A DNA stretch of 64,000 bases from Conus ventricosus (Eukaryota; Mollusca; Gastropoda; Neogastropoda; Conidae): contig CM031611.1 in the NCBI GenBank assembly GCA_018398815.1, positions 42,596,345 to 42,660,344 on the forward strand, given 5' to 3'. The notes beneath the pieces were generated by a model that was not told the DNA's origin, did not search any database, and worked only from the letters and a program-made list of their open reading frames with translations. A program made the translations under genes and the position numbers. This document shows, one piece after another, positions 12,667 through 23,722 of the stretch; the stretch's first letter is position 1, and each line of letters opens with the position of its first letter.

Positions 12667-12785
12667 TGCGTGTGTGTGTGTGTGTGTGTGTGCGAGAGAG
12701 AGATGGTGAGAGAGAGACAGACAGACAGAGAGAGAGAGAGAGAATGTATGTGTGCGTGTGTGTGTTGTGTGTGTGTGTGTGAAGG
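11828..12785. repeat. Microsatellite cluster (CT, CTGC, GT, GA)
   Basis: (CT)n with CTGT and CTGC variants 11,828-11,970, GA 12,317-12,333, GT 12,569-12,690, GA/GACA 12,695-12,742, GT 12,747-12,780. The 12,130-12,540 part is CpG-rich unique sequence with no recognised gene. Confidence 0.85.
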
Positions 12786-12849
12786 GGGGTTCAATTGATC
12801 AACTCTGTCCCTCTCACAATCACTATATACCCGCGAGCGCGTGTATGTC

Positions 12850-14410
12850 ATGTGAGTGAGAGAGTATGGGTGTCATGTGTGCGAGTAAGTACTGGTAGTT
12901 GTAAATATATATGTATATGGGAGACTGAGTGCGTCATTTCTAAAAGAAAAAAAAGATAAGTAACAAAGAAATCACTATATCTAATATGGTTCCTAGAATC
13001 GACAAAACACACATGCACTTGCACCATGCATGCACGCACACCGAGTTTGAAACAAAGATAATAAAGAAAAATCCATTACTCATCTCACAGTATGAAACAC
13101 GAGAATGAGAATTTTATTTCTTCATTGTTCTTTCGATCAAAGAATTGAATGTAGCATCATAACAATCAACATACGATGTCTCCTAATTAGTTCATCTGCA
13201 TCTTGCACCCGAATTCCTTCATTACTTTTCCTATGATTTAAGCCTTTTACTCACAAAAGTGATGGAAACATGATCATCACGTGGACCTTGTTCATTCGTT
13301 TCTAGCAAGATTTTTGTTTTTTGTTTTGTTTTCTCCCATTCAACCTATTGTGGTACTTTCTCAGCTGTGAATGTTACGTATGTATAACATGGCTCATCTT
13401 TCCTACGTTCACACTTGCTTTCCAGTACAAAAGATATTTGCCTCCCCCTCCTTCTTCTTCCTCCACCCAAACTCATATCCTCGTGCACACACACACACAC
13501 ACACCACACACACACACACACACAAGCACACATAAACACACACACACAAAGCACACATACAGATGTAGGTACATACAAACTAAATGTACAAGATTATTTT
13601 TGATATTGTTTGGTCTGGCCGCCTGTGAACACAACACGGTAGGATCATTATGTTGCAGTCTTTTTCACTGGGTTTTAATTGAGCAAATTTCTAATTTTGA
13701 TTTGATCTGATCAAACGTGAAAACACAGGGAAGAATCCTTATGTTGCACTATTTTTATCTGTCAATTGCCTTGATGTGAACTCAAGACAAACAGCCCAGC
13801 CAGATAATTGAAGGGCACTATCAACGGCGACGGCACTAATGAGTGTCATCTCTCTCCATCCCTCCCCCCCCCCCCACCCCACCCCCGCCCATCTCCCTGG
13901 TTACTCTCTAATTAGCTCCGTCACAGACCATAATCTGATGCTGACACGTTGATTAAAACCATGTGGACTCTGCTTGATTTGATATATTTATTCCGCATAA
14001 GAAAGAGCCCCCCATTACACGAGCGCCCATTACACGAGAGTGATTCACAATTGGTTTAAGGACACGCCGTCTGTGATGAGGTCACCCTTTTATTCAACCT
14101 TTTCCTGTTTGGTCTGATTGTCGTATGAACACTCTCCGTGCAAAGAGACGGCCGAGTCAATATGCTGTGTCACTGTGACGTGGTAACGAAAGGGAGTTTA
14201 CGGTCTTTTCTGCTTGAGGAAGGTTAGAAGTGGACTGCTGTTAAATTAAGAGACACTGTAGACATACACAAATCCAGCTTACATCCTGAAATCAACCGTT
14301 CAATGCGCATTTCTCAAAAGTTAAAAATGCCTAATTCATTCTGATTTTCAGTGACCACACAAGTATTAATTTTCAAACAATTAATTTTTTTTTTTCAAAC
14401 TGACAGTTTC
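12850..14410. other. Mostly unique AT-rich intergenic sequence
   Basis: No gene was recognised. It includes (CA)n 13,487-13,555, poly-C 13,863-13,875 and a short duplication, CCCATTACACGAGCG / CCCATTACACGAGAG, at about 14,011-14,040. Confidence 0.5.
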
Positions 14411-14413
14411 CTG

Positions 14414-14416
<3 letters not shown>

Positions 14417-14475
<59 letters not shown>

Positions 14476-14526
14476 TCTCTTTTGCTCGCTCCCAACCCTA
14501 GCCCCCCATCTCTCTCTCTCTCTCTA
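14417..14526 (+). repeat. (GT)n and (CT)n microsatellite
   Basis: GT run 14,417-14,473 followed by a CT run at about 14,510-14,526. Confidence 0.9.
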
Positions 14527-15493
14527 CCTATGTGTACAAGAACATTAGCCCTGACAAGAAACATCCCCAATTTTCAGCAAGGAACGCTCAAACTAATCTC
14601 CACCATTCCCACCTGTACCTCACTCCTCTTCCTTTAGCCATCTCTCCCACTTCTCCCCATTTTTCCTCCAGGTGTCACTGTCACTATAGTGGGGCAGTTA
14701 AGGTAGTAAATATCAATGAATCGTGCACTTCATAGTAGAAGCATGCCGTTTGGTATGTGGGTACCTGGACCCTTTCTAAATGATATGAGAGAGGGAAACA
14801 CAATGGGCGTGACCTCTGGAGGGCGTGGCCATACATTTAATTAGGTCAGTGTGTCATGTTCTTTCTTTTTCGTTTTTTTGCACAAAACAATGCATTTTGC
14901 AACAAAAAACTGCTTTAGAATAACCCTGAGTATGTATTCGATGAGACAATATGAAGACAAGCCTGTGTTGAAGCTAACTTGTAAGACTGTAATAAAGTAG
15001 GTCATTTAAAAGTAGGTCAAAGTCCTTAAAATCATATTGTTTTTTTTTTTACTTTTTTTTTGGGCTCCAAGTAGTTTGCAAATTTCATAACTAACAGTGA
15101 TTACCCTTAGAGCAGAAAAAATTATGTAAACTTATTTTGAAAATGAAAACAAGCATTTTGTCACTTAAAAAACAAGTAGGTCAAGTATTTTTGACTACTT
15201 AATGGCTTATCTTTACATGTTTTGGTATCAGATTTAACCAATTCAGCTGCTTCTAGAAGGGAAAGATGGGGTTTCAAGTACTTGATTGTCTCTATACTTA
15301 TTGCCTAAGTTGACAGACTGTTGAGTTGCCTTTTTATATCGCAAGATTTGACCTATTTAGGACTCATTTTGCTATCAAAAATATACTTTGTGGTTTGTTA
15401 AATATGTCATATAACTCTAAAGCACCATATCTTCCGATGAACATTAAAGGGAAACAGTTTGTGAATTGTCAGTGCCAATCAAATGTCATAAAT

Positions 15494-15494
<1 letters not shown>

Positions 15495-15538
<44 letters not shown>

Positions 15539-15563
15539 GCGCGCGCGCGCGCGCGCGCACGCA
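15495..15563 (+). repeat. (CA)n joined to (GC)n, Z-DNA-prone, just downstream of the CXC-family gene
   Basis: The CA run 15,495-15,537 passes directly into CGCGCGCGCGCGCGCGCGCA. It lies about 60 bp past the gene's stop codon on the gene's downstream side. Alternating purine-pyrimidine sequence of this kind favours Z-DNA. Confidence 0.9.
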
Positions 15564-15618
15564 CCATTTTCTTCTGAAGAAAAAAGTTTGCTTTACCTCA
15601 CGTCACATTCAAATCAGC

Positions 15619-15860
15619 TCACATGTCCTGGTAGCAGTCTCCACCACAAGTGCAGAGGGCGGTACATTGCAGGTTGGCCTTCACACATTTGCAACGTCCT
15701 TTGCAGCCTTGCTTGCATCCACAGTGAACCAGTTCAAGACACGAATCCTGTGCCTGCTGAAGAGTTGTCCACACGGGCTGCCACATTTGTCCCTCTTTTT
15801 TTCCAACCCCAGTCTGCAGGAGATGGGAGCACAGGTTGTTTTGCTAGACACTGACCCAGA
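15619..15860 (-). pseudogene. C-terminal CXC (tesmin/TSO1-like) cysteine-rich domain
   Basis: After LPSPADWGW and, past an A7 homopolymer shift near 15,800, MWQPVWTTLQQAQDSCLELV, the frame reads HCGCKQGCKGRCKCVKANL and then QCTALCTCGGDCYQDM to the stop at 15,619-15,621. The CXC core lies at about 15,633-15,724. The cysteine spacing (C-x-C-x3-C-x3-C-x-C-x6-C-x3-C-x-C-x3-C) is that of the CXC zinc-binding fold seen in tesmin, TSO1, LIN54 and Msl2, which binds DNA. Only one CXC unit is present, against two in LIN54. This domain sits at the end of the PIN-like block, which suggests a DNA-directed protein. All nine cysteines are intact. Confidence 0.85.
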
Positions 15861-16835
15861 CATATCCAGCTTGGTAGATAGCACGGAGAAGATGTTGTCT
15901 AAGAGCTGCTGAAGTTGGAGGAATGTTCTCAAGGAGCTTCCTTGCTGAGCAAAACAGTTTCTTCCTAGCCTGGTCAACTTTATGGAGTGCACCGTACGTT
16001 CGTACATGAGTACAACAAACCTCTCGAAGGTTTCCAACAAAGCATCTGTCAGTGAACATGGTCTGTCCATGATGGCCAAGAAGGAGTCTGTCACTTCAGG
16101 AAAGATAGTTCATATGTACCACGCACGCTGTTGTCTTGCCCCTGCTGCTGAAAAAAGACACTGTTTCACATCCAGTAAAGGCATGAAATGCTGGAAGGGC
16201 CTTCGATTTTCTTGGTCCAAGCTGTCTGGCTATCTGATGAGCTGGGACATATTTGAAGTGTTTTCCAGTGCCCAGAGCTAACCAGATTTCTTGTGCAGCA
16301 GTGACCTGGAAATTAGCTACTGCAAGGACAAGAACATCTGTGTCCGTGGTTCGTACTAAGATCTTGCCCAAACCCTACCTGCACGCAATCTGCAAGGTGA
16401 AGTAAGATCCTAGTATCATCCTCCTCGTGTGTGCAGGCTTGCAGACCACTTGTTTGTTTGTTTGCAGGGATGCAGAGCACCTTCTCACCACAGGTAATTA
16501 CCACCACCTTCCCCTGCGTGTTGACTGTTTCAATTGTTCTTTCAGCGATGTACTGAAACAGCTCTGTTTTGTTGTCATCCACCCGGAGAAAACTGTGCCA
16601 TGTTACCAGGTAGCAGTGCGGTTGGCAAAACTCTTCTCCGAACACCACATCCCCTGTGCTGTCTTGCACCTGCCTTCAGACTGCTAGAGTTGTACACGTC
16701 AAAAACGACGTCAACTCTTGATGTCGATTCCAGATTCTTTAAGACGTATGGTACAAACATGTTGTCCACATACTCCTGGAATGTCTTACTCAGCTTGGGC
16801 GACAACATTTGGACCACTGCAGCTCCGTCAAGCAA
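15860..16835 (-). pseudogene. PIN/FEN-nuclease-like block of the CXC-family gene
   Basis: The segment 16,575-16,835 reads LDGAAVVQMLSP and RGCGVRRRV. The segment 16,313-16,669 reads FLRVDDNKTELFQYIAERT, then HEEDDTR at 16,409-16,429. The segment 16,096-16,371 carries TTDTDVLVLAVANF (D-T-D at about 16,336-16,344) and HAFTGCETVSFF at 16,165-16,185. The series E-x-D-D, D-x-D, G-C-(D/E) with this spacing resembles the metal-binding acidic residues of the PIN/FEN/XPG-I nuclease fold. That is my inference; I know of no experiment on this family. In this copy the last position is E where I would expect D. A further shift near 16,110 leads to ERFVVLMYERT, and one near 15,985 leads to KKLFCSARKLLENIPPTSAA. 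Confidence 0.7.
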
Positions 16836-16839
16836 TTTT

Positions 16840-17960
16840 GCGTCAACTTCAGGGGAGACAGAGGGATCACAACAGCTTTAGCATCCAGCAGACATCCAGC
16901 CTCTTCAAAAGGATCTTCCGTTTCAATGACGTCAGTAATGTTGTCAAACACATCAGGTGGAACATCAGCCATGGTTTGGGAGAAATCTTCATGTGTATCT
17001 TCCATGTCCTCGTTTGGTGCCGGAATCGTCACAGCCTTACTTCGAGTTAAAGTCACAAGTAGATCTGCTTTGGATCCTGTTCTCAGTTGACCAAATCTTG
17101 AGAGTGATGGCGGCCATGGGTGGTTTTCATGCCTAAAGAACTCTTCTAGATTTCCATGTCGGGACTGGCATGCGATGTAGAGCCTCGAAAACAGAGAACA
17201 GTCATTTTTCAACATTGCCAGATTACTCTTCACACTGGACGGCAGTCTGCAAACTTGGTTTGAGAACAAGGGGAATCTGTTTCTTTTGATGGGTTCAGAA
17301 GTGGCTTAGTTCTCTTTTCAAAGCGCTCTTCGATGAATGTTGCATACTGTTCCTGACCATGTGATCTGGCTGTTCTCACAGTGTTGACAACGTCATCATT
17401 CATGATATTCTTGGTGTCAATGGCAAAGAGGTATCTGCTGTCCTCCGAAAAAGGGTTCCCCATTTCTTCAAAGCAGGAAACCAAGGCATTGACTTGTGAG
17501 GCAAATGCATTCTGAAAGGAGGGGCGTTGCTCGTGATGGTTAGTGCTCTGCTCAACCTCTTTATCCAGTTGGTCTTCGAACTCTGTTACAAGTCGGGATA
17601 TTTCTGGTCCAGCAATCATCCAGCGTCTGAGAGCACCAGGGTTGTTTGTAAGACCAATGGCGCCGCCTTCAGCTTTCACAAGGGCGTTACATTGTTCATG
17701 AGCCTGGTCCAAGGCGATTGCTGAAAATGTATGTTTTGTTTTCCTCACAACAAATGCCCCAGAGCAGAACCGTTGGAATACGTCAGGGTGGTTTTCTTCC
17801 AGCACTGCAAATCTCGGATGTGAACTGCCAACCAGCGAGCATAGTTGACATGATCCATGGCAAACATCCAAGGTACCAACTTCGTCAGGCATTGGACATA
17901 CATCTTGAAGTGCCCTGTGCGGATTGCATAGACAAGCTGAAAAATACATAACTGAAAGTC
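16840..17960 (-). pseudogene. Fourth block (HVNYARWLAVH to LFSRLYIACQSR) of the CXC-family gene
   Basis: From about 17,945 to 17,810 one frame reads LVPWMFAMDHVNYARWLAVH. A shift near 17,805 returns to the 239-residue open segment 17,230-17,949 with HPDVFQRFCSGAFVVRKT, FSAIALDQAHEQCNALVKAE, GGAIGLTNNPGALRRWMIAG and PEISRLVTEFEDQL. A shift near 17,260 then enters 16,790-17,269 with LAMLKNDCSLFSRLYIACQS, EEFFRHENHPWPPSLSRFG and LRTGSKADLL. The H-E-Q and W-L-x-V-H elements are among the most conserved in the family. Their role is unknown. Confidence 0.85.
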
Positions 17961-17999
17961 CAGGGCCGTAGTCCAGTATGCAAACTGTGGCTGTTCATT

Positions 18000-18836
18000 C
18001 TGCCATCTTCATGCTCCAGTCGTGGAAACCCAAAGGAGTGCTCGGGTCTGACTCCAGAAACTTTGTGTAAGCATGCCACTGCAAAATGTATAATGCAGCT
18101 GCCGTAACTTGGTGGGCATGCCTTGTTCTGGTCAGATGAGCTGCTTTGACTAACGACTCAGCAATACCAAGGATGCAATTCCGGCTAGTGTGGATGGCAG
18201 TATTCCATCCTGAACCCTTCAGCCAGTCCCCAAGCGTTTTGAAAGCTGCCATTTCTATGTGAAGGCCTCCTAGCATGATAACAAAGTGCTTCTCACCAAA
18301 TGTGTCTGGCCAGCACCACTGAATTTCCTTTGCCAAGGCAAACAGTGGCTGGTCCTGCCAAGCACAGGTGTTTGTCCTGGATTGAGGTGTTGGGTGGCTG
18401 CCTTTACCAGAGTCATGACATGTCTGATTAGGGAAGTGGAGTGTGCATTGTCCACAAGGAGAGGTAGGAGTCCAATGATGGCAGATGGGATGTTATCTTG
18501 TTGCTGAAGAGATGCATGATAAGCAGCCCATGAAATTGCATCTTTATTGTTCACAGGCTCTGTCTCCAGTGCTGCTAAGACATGTTTCAACCAGGCATAC
18601 TCCTTGGTGCAGCTTTGAATCTCAGGACTGATGTCTGGCTGATTACCTCCTGGTGATGGAGGCACCAGATGTTCCTTGTGTGGGTCAGGCACAGGAAACA
18701 CATTGGTGTATTCAGGTGGCAAACAAAGGAATGGTGCGATTTTGGCTGTTTGCTCCATCCTCAATAAGTGGCCTCTGTTGCTGTTCACCATCATCTTCAC
18801 CGAGTCTGTGCTGAACGAGGGAAATGCTGCTCCCAT
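18000..18836 (-). pseudogene. Third block (LPPEYTNV to HAHQVTA) of the CXC-family gene
   Basis: The segment 18,270-18,836 reads LPPEYTNVFPVPDPHKEHL, AISWAAYHASLQQ, IIGLLPLLVDNAHSTSLIRH and LNPGQTPVLG. After a one-base change near 18,330 the segment 17,995-18,336 continues as AKEIQWCWPDTFGEKHFVIM, LGGLHIEMAAFKTLGDWLKG and HLTRTRHAHQVTAAALYIL. All are in the order found in full-length family members. This is the longest well-preserved stretch, with only one shift in about 800 bases, so the reading is secure even though the gene as a whole is broken. Confidence 0.85.
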
Positions 18837-18839
18837 GGA

Positions 18840-19587
18840 AAGAATCTGATGAGGTCGTTGAAGTGGGATTGTGGTCTATATTGTCAACTATACCAGCTAC
18901 AAACAAACCCTTTCTCATGTTTGTTGGTACACACCAACTTTGCCTCCTCAAATCGTCTGCACACCTTGTGTGCTATCTCAGATGAAATTGACATCACCCT
19001 GTCATAACAAATCCCAAGTCCAAGATCAGAAAAGTGTGGTAATGAGTCCCTTTTTCTTTCTGCGTGCAATTTCAGACCAAGATAAATTGGTAGAGGGGTT
19101 CTCGGTCTTTCTTGTGGCGCTGAAATTTTGTGTCCCTTGCAATCTTTCGACAATTGAAAACAATCACTTGGGAAAGAGTGAGAACAGCTTGTCTTTGAGG
19201 TTTTGCATCATACTCTGATTGATCAATCGATGTTGGGCCATCAAGGATAAAGCTCATGAGCGCTTTCACAGATGCTGGAACTGACTGTTCTTGGCAGTTG
19301 TCTTCAAAGACTCCTTTGAATTCCCCTTGTCCCTTCAATATGTCTTTCCTTATGATCTGGGCTGCTTTGACCAATTGAAGAGCATCAGAATCAATAGTGC
19401 ACACTTTTTTGAAAGCATCACCCAGGTCTTTGTCAAATACAAGTATGACGTCTCTCCCTTGATATGCACACTTCAGATCTGGTATGGCTGCTTCAATCTT
19501 TTTTCTTAGGCGTGTAGAATGTACCTTTGTATCATTTAAACCAAAATGTGAGAGACGAGAAGTATATAGACGAAGTAGAAATGTCAT
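18840..19587 (-). pseudogene. Second block (RLRKKIEAAIPDL to DNIDHNP motif) of the CXC-family gene
   Basis: A 171-residue open segment (19,072-19,587) contains VHSTRLRKKIEAAIPDL and GRDVILVFDKDLGDAFKK, both hallmark blocks of the family. A shift near 19,130 moves the similarity to PLPIYLGLKLHAERKRDSL and LGICYDRVMSISSEIA (segment 18,884-19,153). Another near 18,930 moves it to KGLFVAGIVDNIDHNPTST and SDSFHGSSISLVQH (segment 18,712-18,951). The DNIDHNP plus S-F-H-G signature is the most recognisable part of the family. No catalytic role is established for this block. Confidence 0.8.
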
Positions 19588-19589
19588 GC

Positions 19590-20330
19590 CAAAAACAGGG
19601 GCTGTTTGAGGATTATCTCAGAAGCTTTCAATATAAGCCACAACCTCAGCAAGTGCAATAGCATGTGCTGTTGATCTGTTTGTTGTTTCTTCTGATTCTT
19701 GTGCCTGGTTTGCTGGTACACGTCTGTAGAAGGCAGACAGGCATTTAATGTGATAATGACAATCCATTGCCACCATGTCTTGACAGCAAGTTTTGTGAGT
19801 AGCTCTTGGTCGTTCAGTTGCTGAGCATGTGCACGAACTTTATCATCCAGGGCAAAGTAAGAGCTCGATGAAGCCCTGCTGCACCGGGACATCCATTGCA
19901 GAAAAAGCATGTTGGTCCTGTGTCCATCTCATCTGTCTCACAGCTAGATTCATCTGCAAGTTTCCGTGTTTTCACAGGACTGGGTTTATCACTTGCTGGC
20001 TTTCTTTTCCTGTTTAAAACAGTGTTGCTTATTTTTGCACGACAGGACTTGTGCCAAGAAGCTTTGTGCTTCCTCAAGGTCTCCTCAAAACCAGTTCCTT
20101 CATCCAGTTTAGACAATGGAATAGAAAGTGGGGACTCACCCAACTCCTGAAAAGCTGTCAAATTGTAAGCAACGTAGGTATACCCTGCTCCATCTCCTTT
20201 TTGCTCCCTTTGCTGGGCATATCAAAGGTGCTTTGCTTAATGGGTTCTGGCACAGAGCGCACAGATTCCAGTGAACTGTCAAGTCATCAACTTCTTCAGA
20301 TGGAAATGGTACACTGGGTCGTCTATCCTC
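19590..20330 (-). pseudogene. N-terminal block of the CXC-family gene
   Basis: The block opens with TVHWNLCALCQ and LICPAKG, a cysteine-pair motif typical of the family's N terminus. After a one-base shift near 20,195 it continues as GYTYVAYNLTAFQELGESPL. The open segment 19,814-20,161 adds a basic stretch (SCRAKISNTVLNRKRKP) that could serve in nuclear import, then a second cysteine pair (CFFCNGC). A shift near 19,880 leads to YFALDDKVRAHAQQLNDQEL, and another near 19,780 leads to MDCHYHIKCLSAFYRR, a conserved H/C-containing motif of the family. The VAYIESF segment is followed by an in-frame TGA (19,618-19,620), after which the similarity goes on in the same frame as DNPQTAPVFGMTFLLRLY. Zinc binding by the C/H pairs is my inference. 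Confidence 0.75.
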
Positions 20331-20636
20331 TTATAGTCACGAGACATCGCCACTTTCTGACTGCCTACAGACTCGGAACTGCAACAAAGACAAAAAAGCA
20401 AAACCTGAGTTTTGACGCCAATGGATGACCATACAATTTGCACTGATCAGTTTTTTTATTCCGCTATAATGACAACCAACTTAGCAAGTTCACAGAACTG
20501 ATTTTTATTTCTTGTTTTATTATTTGAGCATTATCATCAATACAATTAAAATTCATGTTGATACGAACTTATAATTGATATTGTTCTTGTGAATATGAAC
20601 TGTGCCATTTGTGGTCCGACACTGGCGCGTCTGTTA

Positions 20637-20689
<53 letters not shown>

Positions 20690-20702
20690 TATATATATAT
20701 AC
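20637..20702. repeat. (TA)n microsatellite
   Basis: A run of TA dinucleotides interrupted once (ATAATA). It is able to form a cruciform, and lies about 300 bp upstream of the gene remnant's N terminus. Confidence 0.95.
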
Positions 20703-20709
20703 AAGAATC

Positions 20710-21550
20710 GCTTTGGAATTCTGGCTGAATGCAGTCTTTATCTTAAGAAGAACAACGTGAATATTTCTAATACCTAAAAACCGATTTTTAATCATTAAAA
20801 GTTAAAATGGACATAAAACTGGATTAAAAATAATGTATGTAAACTCACCAGCTGTGAAAAGGTTGTTTAGTCAGTCAAATAGCTGCATTATGCTGAAAGC
20901 CACTCCAAATGTGCTGAAACTTGATTTTACAAAAAGACATCAAAATCAGTACACCAAGAATGAAACAAAGCCGTTCCCACGCGTGATGGCCACGACCGGT
21001 GATACATTTTTTTGCACCCTCATAGGAATATTTGCAACAATATCAGTCTCATATGTATTTTTGCCTGATTACAAGTAATGTACATATACATTTCTGTTCT
21101 CAATTTTATTTGATATTTACATGTCTCAAACGTTGTTTAAACGGAAGAAACTTAATAGAACACCAAGTGAAACGTGTTACTTTTCACGTGGTTGACTCGT
21201 CTAACTTACACCGCTAGCGGCGATGACAGATCTAGAGCAGGCGCGCCTCTGCTCCCTGACCTTGGCAGGGGATGCTTTGGCTGGTGCTATGGTGTTCTGA
21301 TTGTGTCAAAAATTCAGTTATTGAAAACTTTGATCGATCACTGCTCCTAACACAGGGGTCTGTGATCGTGTTTCCCTCTCCAGACATAATCAGCATGGTT
21401 CATAGTATTATTGTGCAAGAGGAAATGTTTCTACTAAAAAACGCAAGGTCATAAATCTTACCTCCTCCACTACTAGTGTCAGCCCACAAATGACGGCCTG
21501 CCCTGGGAAGACCCGAAAGGTCAACAGGGGAGGTAATGCGGCCAGCACAG

Positions 21551-21585
<35 letters not shown>

Positions 21586-22036
21586 ACCCCCCACACACAC
21601 CCCTTCCCAACCATTTACCACAAGGTGGAGAACATTCCTATCGCTAGGGGACAAATCACTTGTGCCATTTCCCCAGTCCATTTATAACATGTACTTGTAC
21701 TATTCAATGGTTTGTAGCTTTGTAGCATATCTGTCTGATTTCTAGAAAACATGTAATTGCACAATAATCAAAGGTCCGCTTATAAACATGCGAGTTCCTT
21801 AGACTGTTTTACAACAAATATGAATGTGTGAATGTATGGAATCATGTACAAGTGTGTGCATAGCCAGATACATACATAAGCTTGACTTAACTAAGGAGCA
21901 ATAAAGCAGCTATGTTCACATGCATACACCCTCACACACACTGTTTTAGTACAATGACTGTCAGTGTATGAACCAGCATACCACACATATTCAATCTAAA
22001 ATGCAACCATGAGAAAGCTGGTGCCATGTAAAACAA

Positions 22037-22040
<4 letters not shown>
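20710..22040. other. Unique AT-rich sequence upstream of the gene remnant, with a poly-C tract
   Basis: No gene was recognised. Poly-C lies at 21,549-21,586 followed by CACCCCCCACACACAC. CT microsatellite follows at 22,041-22,077. Confidence 0.5.
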
Positions 22041-22079
<39 letters not shown>

Positions 22080-22196
22080 GATGAAATTTGCTTTTCTGTT
22101 GCCTTTCATTTGTGTTTGGTCGACTTCATTGTCTAAAAGAGCAGAAACTGAATCACTGAGCCGTCAAATGAAGGAACAAACAAATGACAAAAACCA

Positions 22197-22226
22197 ACAT
22201 GTTTCGACCAGTTGGGTCTTCTTTAG
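22197..22226 (-). ncRNA. Hammerhead-like core motif, copy E (degenerate)
   Basis: The minus strand reads CTAAAGA then AGACCC, AACTGGTC, GAAACATGT, followed by TTTTTGTCATTTGTTTGTTC, as in the other copies of dispersed family B. The CTGANGA box is mutated, so I expect it to be inactive. Confidence 0.4.
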
Positions 22227-22249
22227 GCAGGACCACTAACATTCAAAAC

Positions 22250-23260
22250 AATGAAACAACTGCCTCTTGTGATGTCTAATTGTGTCATTCCAGTCATAAA
22301 ATCTCAAATTATAAAGGTGTCGTAACATATTCAAGAATAGTGCAAAATGTCATTTTTTTAACATTTTTTAAATTCTCAAGGGAGTGAACTGGAGAGACGA
22401 TGTTGAACTGGTACCACAACCTTCAGAAGCTATGGAGGGCTGACCAAAGTGTTGACAACAATAAACATGACCACAGCAGTAACATGTACTCATAATATAC
22501 GACTCCTCTTGCTCGGTGAAATGCATTTGGTGGCCTTCTCCTTGATTTTAAAGGGTGCATACTATGTGTCAGGCAGTAGACCAAAGACAAACAACAGCAA
22601 CAAACAATAACAAAGTTTGTATCACCCACCAAGCAACAATCATTTGCCAGACAGGACGCACTGACCCTTTTCCAAACAGTCAAGCCAATTAGTTCTGGTC
22701 ATCGGTTTAAATGAACTTGTGTGACCTTTCCTCGGCATCTGGTAATTGGTCCACCTTGATTAGATTAACTCAATAACAGCTCAGCTTTTGACAGCTGCCA
22801 TAATCCCATTGATCCACTAATCCATGCTTAGGCTAGTCTGGTTGGTTCTTCTCTATGCATGATTTTTTCTCTCTTTTTTTCTCTCTCTTTTTTGTTGTGA
22901 TTATCTGCTGTAATGAAAACTGCCACATCCTATTGTTTTTGTCACTGTGAATGTTATTGTTGGCTGCTGTTTATTATTGATGTTTTTGTTGTTGCTGGAA
23001 CTCGTCAAATTTTTTCTTCACATACTTTCCGAAACTGCTGTGTAAAGTGTAAGAAACGAACATAGTTCAAACAAAACACTGAAACAATTGAGTAAAAACA
23101 AAATGCAAGTAACTAAGCAATACTTACCAACCTATTCTAAAGACTGCAGTCTACTTGAAGTTGAAACGGCTACTGGGAATCCTGTTCCAATTCACTTAGT
23201 TTTTATACCAGTGAATGACACCAGTTGCATTTGAAGAAGGTTCTATGGTTTTCAAAATAA
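22250..23260. other. Unique intergenic sequence
   Basis: No gene, RNA or clear repeat was recognised over this stretch. Confidence 0.4.
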
Positions 23261-23263
23261 TGT

Positions 23264-23268
<5 letters not shown>

Positions 23269-23341
<73 letters not shown>

Positions 23342-23577
23342 GACACAGAGAGAGCGAAAAGTTGGCAGACAAGTCACTCAACAATGTAGGCCATGACAAA
23401 CATTCTAGCAACCTCCATATAATCTCTGTTTCATTTCAAGGCATCAAAGTTGTCAAAATATATATTATATTGCAGCTACTTGGACCGAGTTCTGGTATTA
23501 TGTGGAAAATGCAAAACAACAGATGAAATGATTGACATCAGCTGGGAAGTGCCCCGTGTGTGTTGTGTGAGCGTTTT

Positions 23578-23624
<47 letters not shown>

Positions 23625-23626
23625 AG

Positions 23627-23670
<44 letters not shown>

Positions 23671-23678
23671 TGTGTGTG

Positions 23679-23722
<44 letters not shown>

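Larger units (their letters stand above)
15619..20347 (-). pseudogene. Frame-broken copy of an uncharacterised CXC-domain (tesmin/TSO1-like) multi-copy animal gene
   Basis: Reading the minus strand downward from about 20,347 gives one continuous protein similarity spread over all three frames, ending at TGA 15,619-15,621 (last residues GGDCYQDM). About 1,575 codons are spanned with no clear intron. I recognise the order of conserved blocks (GYTYVAYNL, DNIDHNP, SWAAYHAS, LNPGQTPV, GGLHIEMA, HAHQVTA, FSAIALDQAHEQ, LFSRLYIACQSR, HEEDDTR, TDTDVLVL, HAFTGCE, then a CXC domain) from a large, functionally undescribed family that is highly duplicated in cnidarians, molluscs, arthropods and some fish. 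About 18 frame changes occur, several at homopolymers, for example an A7 run near 15,800 and G runs near 15,855 and 20,195. One in-frame TGA lies at 19,618-19,620. It may be a decayed copy, or a live gene damaged by uncorrected long-read indels. The start is uncertain: the ATG at 20,347 is out of frame with the first conserved block, and AG acceptor-like sites lie just upstream. No function is known; nucleic-acid processing is inferred from the C-terminal motifs. Confidence 0.85.
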
